From Microbacteriaceae bacterium MWH-Ta3 (GTDB lineage Bacteria > Actinomycetota > Actinomycetes > Actinomycetales > Microbacteriaceae): a DNA stretch of 64,000 bases. The DNA lies in NCBI GenBank assembly GCA_003053925.1, contig QBKD01000001.1:868001-932000 (forward strand). Direction: 5' to 3'. The notes beneath the pieces are model-generated. The model saw only the letters and a list, made by a program, of their open reading frames with translations. It searched no databases and had not been told where the DNA came from. This document shows, piece after piece, positions 58,945-64,000 of the stretch; position 1 is the first letter of the stretch, and the number at the start of each line of letters is the position of its first letter. The translations under genes and the position numbers were made by a program.

Positions 58945-60117
58945 TTAGACGCGGTCCACCAGCAGTGCCGCACGGCCGTCACCCACGCGAGTCAGGATTA
59001 GCGTCGCGGAATTGGATCCCTTAAGTTTCAGCGCGGTGCGGAACGCCGCCGGATCGATATCCACGCCGCGCTTTTTCACCTCGAGCACGCCAATCGACAG
59101 TTCCCGAAGGCGCGCGGCAATCGATTTGATATCGAGCGGCAAGATTTCACGAACCGCGAAGGCCTGCGCAAACGGGGTGCGGACCAATGCATCCGTCGAT
59201 AAATACGCGATCGAGTCGGCAATGATGTGGGCGCCCATCGATTCGGCGAGTGTTCCCAGCAGTTGTGCGCGAATGACCGCGCCACTGGGTTCGTACACGA
59301 ATTCTCCCACGGGACCGCGGTCCACGGTGGCGTGAGGCGCGGCAGCAGTGAGCTCGGCGGCCGTGCCTCGAATCACCAGCGCCGATCGGGCAACACCGGG
59401 TCGGGCGAGGGCGCCCGTCCACACCACGCATTCCACCGTCTCGCCGTCGCAGTCCACCCACTGCGCCTCGCACTCGTCGGGCAGCAGGTCATGGTCAATG
59501 GCCGGCCCCAGCTTGATTCCGCTGGGAGTTCGTGATGCCACATCGAAGACCCACGTCAACGAGGGCGACCAATCGGCGGGGTCGTGCAGGCGCTTCGAGG
59601 CCGAGCGCCGTGCGGGGTCGAACCACAGCGCATCGAAGCGTGCCAGATCGGTGGTAGTGACGTCGGTGCACTCGACTGTGGCGTTCGGGAACGGCGCCAA
59701 GTTGACTTCGGCGCAGGCGGCCGTGATGTCGTCGCGATCAATCGCGGTGACGTGTACTCCGAGGCCCGCCAAGGCCAATGCGTCGGCACCGATACCGCAT
59801 CCCAGATCGCCCACGTGCGGTGCGCCGAGTGCCGCAAAGCGTCCCGCGTGATGGGCAGACACCGACAATCGAGTCGCCTGCTGCAGTCCGGCGTCGGTAA
59901 AGATGCAGTGCGCGGCAAAGTCACCAAATTTGGCGCGGGCCTTGTGCCGTAACCGCCGTTGCGTCAGAACGGCGGCAACAACCTCGGGGTCAATTCCGCG
60001 CTTGCGCAGCGCCGACACCTCTTTCACGATGTCCGTCGAGTCGGTAATCGGCGACAGCTCGGCCAGAAGTTCCATGGCCTCGGTGCGGAAAAGGGCCGCG
60101 GCCTCGCGCTCGTTCAT
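58945..60117 (-). CDS. class I SAM-dependent methyltransferase, THUMP-like type
   Basis: A 390-residue protein with a Rossmann methyltransferase core ([17 protein letters not shown], then VTAIDRDD and a later ALWFDPARR) and a C-terminal RNA-binding-like domain. It resembles actinobacterial THUMP-like RNA methyltransferases; the target is unknown. ATG 60117 is 7 nt after GAGAAT (60125-60130, minus strand) and lacks a Shine-Dalgarno; ATG 60126 would overlap that hexamer. Confidence 0.78.
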   Translation of the reverse strand: MNEREAAALFRTEAMELLAELSPITDSTDIVKEVSALRKRGIDPEVVAAVLTQRRLRHKARAKFGDFAAHCIFTDAGLQQATRLSVSAHHAGRFAALGAPHVGDLGCGIGADALALAGLGVHVTAIDRDDITAACAEVNLAPFPNATVECTDVTTTDLARFDALWFDPARRSASKRLHDPADWSPSLTWVFDVASRTPSGIKLGPAIDHDLLPDECEAQWVDCDGETVECVVWTGALARPGVARSALVIRGTAAELTAAAPHATVDRGPVGEFVYEPSGAVIRAQLLGTLAESMGAHIIADSIAYLSTDALVRTPFAQAFAVREILPLDIKSIAARLRELSIGVLEVKKRGVDIDPAAFRTALKLKGSNSATLILTRVGDGRAALLVDRV

Positions 60118-60146
60118 AGTGACCATTCTCTCGTGCGGTGCATCAG

Positions 60147-60173
60147 TTGGCACTCGCGTTGCGAGAGTGCTAA
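60147..60173 (+). promoter_or_regulatory. CIRCE operator for HrcA upstream of groES
   Basis: TTGGCACTC-N9-GAGTGCTAA differs from the CIRCE consensus TTAGCACTC-N9-GAGTGCTAA by one base. It overlaps the -35 of a promoter TTGCGA (60159-60164) N18 TAAACT (60183-60188), so HrcA binding would block groES transcription. Confidence 0.92.
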
Positions 60174-60237
60174 TTCGCTTGATAAACTAGCGAAGCGCAT
60201 TTCGCGCATAACTGTCCTACGAAAGAAGAGGTCAACC

Positions 60238-60534
60238 GTGTCGGTCGCCATTAAGCCGCTCGAAGATCGCATTGTCATCCAGCAGGTTGCTGCCGAGCAG
60301 GTCACTGCTTCGGGCATCGTCCTGCCCGACTCCGCGAAGGAAAAGCCCCAAGAGGGCACTGTTGTCGCTGTAGGCCCCGGTCGCATTGATGACAACGGAA
60401 ACCGCGTTCCCCTCGACGTCGCCGTCGGCGATGTTGTTCTGTACTCGAAGTACGGTGGAACCGAAGTCAAGTACGACGGTACCGAGTACCTCGTACTGGG
60501 CGCCCGCGACATCCTCGCGATCGTCGTTCGCTAA
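60238..60534 (+). CDS. groES: co-chaperonin GroES
   Basis: The 98-residue lid of the GroEL chaperonin; starts [20 protein letters not shown] and contains [15 protein letters not shown] and [21 protein letters not shown] 60238 has AGAAGAGG upstream. Controlled by the CIRCE element; no groEL follows, since a terminator and an unrelated permease come next. Confidence 0.97.
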   Translation: MSVAIKPLEDRIVIQQVAAEQVTASGIVLPDSAKEKPQEGTVVAVGPGRIDDNGNRVPLDVAVGDVVLYSKYGGTEVKYDGTEYLVLGARDILAIVVR

Positions 60535-60551
60535 GCGCGTTCACTATCCGG

Positions 60552-60588
60552 CCGCGACCCTCACTTCGGTGGGGGTCGCGGTTTTTCT
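60552..60588 (+). terminator. groES terminator
   Basis: A 13-bp stem CCGCGACCCTCAC/GTGGGGGTCGCGG (one T-G pair) with a TTCG tetraloop is followed by TTTTTCT. Confidence 0.92.
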
Positions 60589-60601
60589 GTAGTGTGACAG
60601 A

Positions 60602-61498
60602 GTGACCACCCCATCGCGCTCCGCTTCGGGAATTTCCGCCGGTATTGCCTCGTATGTCTTGTGGGGTTTCCTCCCCGCGTACTTCCTGCTGTTGCCGCCC
60701 ACCGGTCCCTGGGAAATCGTTGCCTGGCGCATTGTGCTCTCGCTGGTGTTCTGCCTGGTGATTCTTGCGGTCAGTCGCCGAATTCACTCGACTTTTGGGC
60801 TGCTGCGCGACCGTCGTAATCTGGTGCTCACGCTGTTGGCGGGCGTGCTGATCTATGTGAACTGGCAGGTTTTCCTGGTCGCGACCCTGACCGGGCATGT
60901 TGTGGAAAGCGCGCTGGGATATTTCATCAATCCCATCGTCACCATTGTCCTCAGCGTGATTTTCCTGGGGGAGCGCCTGCGCACAATGCAGTGGGTTGCG
61001 ATTGGTTTTGCGGGCATTGCCGTGGTCGTTCTGGTGGTGGGGTACGGGGCATTCCCCGTCTATGGCCTAACGCTTGCGGCATCGTTTGGCCTGTACGGGC
61101 TCGTCAAGAAAAAAATGGGCGGGCGTATCGGTGCTGTTGCGGGGCTCACCCTGGAAACAGTCTGGCTCGTGCCCATTGCACTCATCGAGCTGGTCTGGGT
61201 GGGTGCAACGACGGGACTCACAATGGGTCAGAACGGCGCGGAGCATACGCTCGCGCTCGCGTTGGCCGGCGTTGTGACCGCGGTGCCCCTGTTGCTGTTT
61301 AGCGCGGGAACCTCGCGCATCCCGCTGTCATGGATGGGCTTTTTCCAGTACATCACGCCCACCATGCAATTTATTTTTGGCGTGTACATCATGCACGAAC
61401 CCATGCCGGCCGAACGGTTCATCGGATTCGCTCTCGTGTGGGTGGGTTTGGCGGCCCTGCTGATCGATTCCGTGGTGTATCAGCGGACCCGCGTGTAG
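60602..61498 (+). CDS. rarD: RarD-type EamA permease
   Basis: A 298-residue inner-membrane protein with ten hydrophobic helices in two EamA repeats, and RarD-like segments YVLWGFLPAYFLLLP near the start and YITPTMQFIFGVYIMHEPM near the end. The substrate is unknown; RarD relatives are linked to drug or metabolite export. GTG 60602 lies 6 nt after TAGTGT (60590-60595), directly behind the groES terminator. Confidence 0.9.
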   Translation: MTTPSRSASGISAGIASYVLWGFLPAYFLLLPPTGPWEIVAWRIVLSLVFCLVILAVSRRIHSTFGLLRDRRNLVLTLLAGVLIYVNWQVFLVATLTGHVVESALGYFINPIVTIVLSVIFLGERLRTMQWVAIGFAGIAVVVLVVGYGAFPVYGLTLAASFGLYGLVKKKMGGRIGAVAGLTLETVWLVPIALIELVWVGATTGLTMGQNGAEHTLALALAGVVTAVPLLLFSAGTSRIPLSWMGFFQYITPTMQFIFGVYIMHEPMPAERFIGFALVWVGLAALLIDSVVYQRTRV

Positions 61499-61504
61499 TT
61501 GCAC

Positions 61505-61530
61505 GTTACAAAGCGTTACACGCTTGTAAC
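61505..61530 (+). promoter_or_regulatory. inverted repeat upstream of the binding-protein gene
   Basis: GTTACAAAGCG and CGCTTGTAAC form an inverted repeat with one bulged base, in the region where the promoter of the next gene is expected; TAGAAT (61543-61548) downstream could be a -10. It is a possible regulator site. Confidence 0.35.
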
Positions 61531-61630
61531 CGTTGAAACTCGTAGAATTTCACGCCCTAGCACTAGCGTTGAGTAGGTACGGGCAGCCCTGCCTCGTACT
61601 CTCTCGTAACACAAAAAATCAAGGAGAACC

Positions 61631-62899
61631 ATGGGCGCATTCGCGAAGGCTTCGGCCACCCGTAAGGTTTCGACCCTTCTCGGTGGACTGGCAATGCTCG
61701 GCACCTCGGCACTCGTGCTGAGCGGCTGTGCAGCTAACACCGATGGCGGCGAGCCGGTCGGCGACCTCACCCTTAAGATCGGTACTGCACTGCCGCAGAC
61801 CGGTAACCTCGCATTCCTCGGCCCGCCCGAAGAAGCTGGTGTGGCACTGGCCGTTAAGGAAATCAACGACGCCGCTAAGGGCATCACCGTCGACGTCACC
61901 TGGGGTGACTCGGGTGACACCGACAACAAGGCATACGAGACCGAAATCCCCCGTCTGCTTGACGCAGGCGTCTCGGCAATCCTCGGCGCCGCATCGTCGG
62001 GTACCTCGCTGCAGTTCATCGACCAGGTCACCGGCGCAGGCGTTATCCAGTTCTCGCCCGCCAACACCTCGGCCGCACTGACCACCTATGCAGACAACGG
62101 TCTGTACTTCCGTACCGCTCCCTCTGACGTGCTCCAGGGTGAGGTTCTCGGAAACCTGATCGCTGAAGACGGCCACGAGACCCTCGGCATGATCGTGCTG
62201 AACGACTCGTACGGTACCGGTCTGCAGGAGTTCGTTACCACTGCTTTCGAAGCAGCCGGTGGCGAGGTTGTTGCAGCTTCGAGCTACAACACCGGTGACA
62301 CCAACTTCGACGCACAGATCGCCGAAGTTACCGCCGCTGACCCCGACGCAATCGTGCTCATCACGTTCGAAGAGGTCAAGACCATCGCTCCCGAGCTCAT
62401 CGGTGGCGGCTTCCCCGCAGAGAACGTCTACTTCGTTGATGGCAACCTTGCCAACTACTCGGACGTCTTCGAAGCTGGTCTGCTCGAGGGCGCAAAGGGT
62501 ACCCTGCCCGGCCTCGACATCACCACGATCACCGACTTCACCGAGCGCATGAACGACAACTGGGTTGCTGAAGGCAACGCCGACCTCGCCGACGTATTCG
62601 CATACGGCCCCGAGGCATACGACGCTGTTATTCTGCTGGCACTCGCTGCACTGGAAGCCGGTTCGGTTGACGGTGTTGAGGTCGCTGCAAAGCTCCAGGA
62701 AGTTTCGGGCGGTTCGGGTGACGGCACCAAGTGCTTCAGCTTCGCTGAATGTGCTGACATCATCGTGGGCGGCGGAACCGCTGACTACGACGGTGTTTCG
62801 GGCCCCATCACCTTCGACGAGAACGGTGACCCCACCGAAGCAGAAATCGGCATCTACCAGTTCGGTGCTGACAACGTAGCTGTACCCTTCGAGGGCTAA
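61631..62899 (+). CDS. branched-chain amino acid ABC transporter substrate-binding lipoprotein
   Basis: A 422-residue periplasmic-binding-type lipoprotein (LivJ/type 1 fold). The N-terminal signal has hydrophobic LGGLAMLGTSALVLSGC, a lipobox whose cysteine is the lipidation site. The mature part starts with LKIGTALPQTGNLAFLGPP and contains ILGAASSGTSLQFIDQV, characteristic of Leu/Ile/Val or amide-binding proteins. AAGGAG lies 5 nt before ATG 61631. The nearby livF supports an amino acid transport role; urea or short-chain amides are alternatives. Confidence 0.9.
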   Translation: MGAFAKASATRKVSTLLGGLAMLGTSALVLSGCAANTDGGEPVGDLTLKIGTALPQTGNLAFLGPPEEAGVALAVKEINDAAKGITVDVTWGDSGDTDNKAYETEIPRLLDAGVSAILGAASSGTSLQFIDQVTGAGVIQFSPANTSAALTTYADNGLYFRTAPSDVLQGEVLGNLIAEDGHETLGMIVLNDSYGTGLQEFVTTAFEAAGGEVVAASSYNTGDTNFDAQIAEVTAADPDAIVLITFEEVKTIAPELIGGGFPAENVYFVDGNLANYSDVFEAGLLEGAKGTLPGLDITTITDFTERMNDNWVAEGNADLADVFAYGPEAYDAVILLALAALEAGSVDGVEVAAKLQEVSGGSGDGTKCFSFAECADIIVGGGTADYDGVSGPITFDENGDPTEAEIGIYQFGADNVAVPFEG

Positions 62900-62922
62900 T
62901 CCTCGAGAGGCACATCGCTTCG

Positions 62923-62957
62923 AAGGGCCCCGGGTTTATCCCGGGGCCCTTTCCCTT
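62923..62957 (+). terminator. terminator of the binding-protein gene
   Basis: A 12-bp perfect stem AAGGGCCCCGGG/CCCGGGGCCCTT with a TTTAT loop is followed by TCCCTTT. Confidence 0.92.
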
Positions 62958-63084
62958 TGCCCGCCCCGCGGAGGAGCCCGCAACTACCCGGGTGCCTCGT
63001 AGACGCCGGGGATTCACGTCCCCGCAGGGGGTTTCACCTCCCCGCAGGGACGTCTCGTACCGACGAGAGCGCGTCCCCGGAACG

Positions 63085-63155
63085 CGAAAAATTACAACGG
63101 TTCGCGGCGAGACTTCGGTAATCGAGGTTTGACGACAATCCGTTGTAATTTTTCG
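63085..63155. repeat. 71-bp inverted-repeat element, copy 2
   Basis: CGAAAAATTACAACGG (63085-63100) and CCGTTGTAATTTTTCG (63140-63155) are perfect 16-bp terminal inverted repeats. The 71-bp length is identical to copy 1 at 13914-13984, and the interiors share short stretches such as GCGGC and CGAGG but otherwise differ. Confidence 0.88.
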
Positions 63156-63156
63156 G

Positions 63157-63260
63157 GTCCGTGCGGGGCTGGAAGCGGGTGTCCGGTCCGTGCGGGTCTG
63201 GAACAGGGGGTCGGGTGCGCGCGGGTCTGGAAGCGGGGGTCGGGTGCGCGCTGGACTGGC
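63157..63260. repeat. 29-bp imperfect tandem repeat beside copy 2
   Basis: Units starting GTCCGTGCGGG recur at 63157, 63186, 63215 and 63244 with a 29-bp period (about 3.5 copies). A separate 20-bp duplication (TTCAC...CCCCGCAGGG) is at 63013-63052. Confidence 0.85.
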
Positions 63261-63328
63261 GCACGGATACAGCTAGAGCCCGTTGTGTGCGACAAGGCCA
63301 CGGTGCCGCCGCTACGGGCGTGACACGC

Positions 63329-63361
63329 GAAAGGGGGCCGACCTTGCGGTCGACCCCCTTC
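63329..63361 (-). terminator. livF terminator
   Basis: Read on the minus strand, GAAGGGGGTCGACC pairs with GGTCGGCCCCCTTTC around a short loop, 17 bp after the livF stop, and the second arm runs into TTTC. Confidence 0.8.
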
Positions 63362-63377
63362 GTGGCGTTACAGCGGC

Positions 63378-64000
63378 TTAAGTGCCCAGGGTGCCCAGGT
63401 ACAGTCCGATGACCTTGGGGTCGTTCAGCAGATCGCGGCCGGTGCCCGTGTAGGCGTCCTTGCCCTGATCCAGAACGTATCCGCGGTCACAGATCTGCAG
63501 GCAGCGACGTGCATTCTGCTCGACCATGATGGTCGTGACGCCCGCCTTGTTGATCTCGGACACGCGAATGAAGGCCTCGTCCTGACGCGCGGGCGACAGA
63601 CCGGCGCTGGGCTCGTCCAACAGCAGCACGGCGGGGTCCATCATCAGCGCGCGGCTCATGGCCACCATCTGACGCTCTCCACCCGACAGTTGTCCAGCGC
63701 GCTGCTTGAGGCGCTTGCCCAGTTCCGCGAAGATGCCCGTGACGAACTCCAGGCGCTCTGCGTAGTGCTTGGGGCGCTGGTACAGTCCCATCTGTAGGTT
63801 CTCTTCGATTGTGAGGCTCTGGAACACATTGTTGGTCTGAGGAACAAAGCCAACGCCGCGCGAAACGAGCTGGTTTGCCTTCAGGCCGGTGATGTCTTCG
63901 CCGTTGAGGTTGATCTCGCCGTCACGAACCTTCACCATGCCGAACATCGACTTCAGAAGAGTCGACTTTCCGGCACCGTTGGGTCCGATGATTCCGATGA
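63378..64000 (-). CDS. livF: branched-chain amino acid ABC transporter ATP-binding protein LivF (5' end beyond window)
   Basis: ATPase of a high-affinity branched-chain amino acid importer. The frame is open to base 64000, where Walker A reads GPNGAGKST; then the Q loop GFVPQTNNVFQSLTIEENLQ, signature QLSGGERQMVAMSRALM, Walker B AVLLLDEPSAGLSP and the switch histidine replaced by VEQNARR, as usual in LivF. The N-terminal 20-30 residues lie outside. It is convergent with the binding-protein gene; livG/livM/livH are expected beyond the window. Confidence 0.93.
   Translation of the reverse strand, partial: IGIIGPNGAGKSTLLKSMFGMVKVRDGEINLNGEDITGLKANQLVSRGVGFVPQTNNVFQSLTIEENLQMGLYQRPKHYAERLEFVTGIFAELGKRLKQRAGQLSGGERQMVAMSRALMMDPAVLLLDEPSAGLSPARQDEAFIRVSEINKAGVTTIMVEQNARRCLQICDRGYVLDQGKDAYTGTGRDLLNDPKVIGLYLGTLGT

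Larger units (their letters stand above)
62958..63328. other. gene-free interval with repeats between binding-protein gene and livF
   Basis: Apart from the listed repeats nothing recognisable is present. Short open frames here are repetitive and lack start signals. Confidence 0.65.

Overview
The window looks like a chromosomal segment of a high-GC Gram-positive actinobacterium (roughly 60% GC by eye), most probably Micrococcales and close to Microbacteriaceae. Supporting signs are a menaquinone-only quinone pathway, actinobacterial families (DUF4229, DUF4916-type NUDIX protein, FprA-type ferredoxin reductase), frequent GTG/TTG starts, short adenylate kinase, and groES controlled by a CIRCE element. 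The assignment is inferred from gene content and protein character, not from a database search.

Layout. 1-7003: menaquinone block (menE 3' part, menA, menD, menF, menG, polyprenyl diphosphate synthase) with two small membrane proteins, followed by a ferredoxin-NADP reductase (7011-8363). 8368-11336 (minus strand): cardiolipin synthase, YajQ and a LacI-type regulator. 11434-14966: tRNA-Tyr, an inositol-phosphatase family enzyme, an M23 peptidase, tRNA-Thr and tRNA-Met, a repeat-rich non-coding stretch, an unannotated 27-residue peptide gene with its own promoter and terminator, and a NUDIX-fold protein. 15127-18894: a group II amino acid decarboxylase and agmatine deiminase in one operon, then SprT-like and spermidine-synthase-like genes on the minus strand. 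19141-50668: the core expression block, rpoB-rpoC, rpsL-rpsG-fusA-tuf, S10, spc and alpha operons, secY, adk, infA, rpmJ, rpoA, rplQ, truA, rplM-rpsI. This block is interrupted by a prepilin peptidase and by a SulP transporter with a small membrane protein. 50683-58924: cell-wall precursor and tRNA t6A genes (glmM, coaA, glmS, acpS, alr, tsaE, tsaB, rimI, tsaD). 58945-64000: a methyltransferase, groES, a RarD-type permease, a branched-chain amino acid binding lipoprotein and the 3' part of livF.

How it works together. The first block makes menaquinone from chorismate: MenF and MenD start the ring, MenE activates it, MenA attaches the chain made by the adjacent prenyl synthase and MenG methylates. 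The central block supplies RNA polymerase, ribosomal proteins, elongation factors and the Sec channel. GlmM, GlmS and Alr feed peptidoglycan synthesis, while TsaE, TsaB and TsaD make t6A on tRNA.

Most unusual signals: (1) about fifteen genes whose start codon lies 6-8 nt after a -10-like hexamer with no Shine-Dalgarno sequence, implying extensive leaderless transcription; (2) the orphan peptide gene at 14277-14360 ending in a Cys-x-x-Cys-Gln motif; (3) two 71-bp elements with matching terminal inverted repeats at 13914-13984 and 63085-63155, each beside short tandem arrays. No CRISPR array, insertion sequence or prophage was seen.
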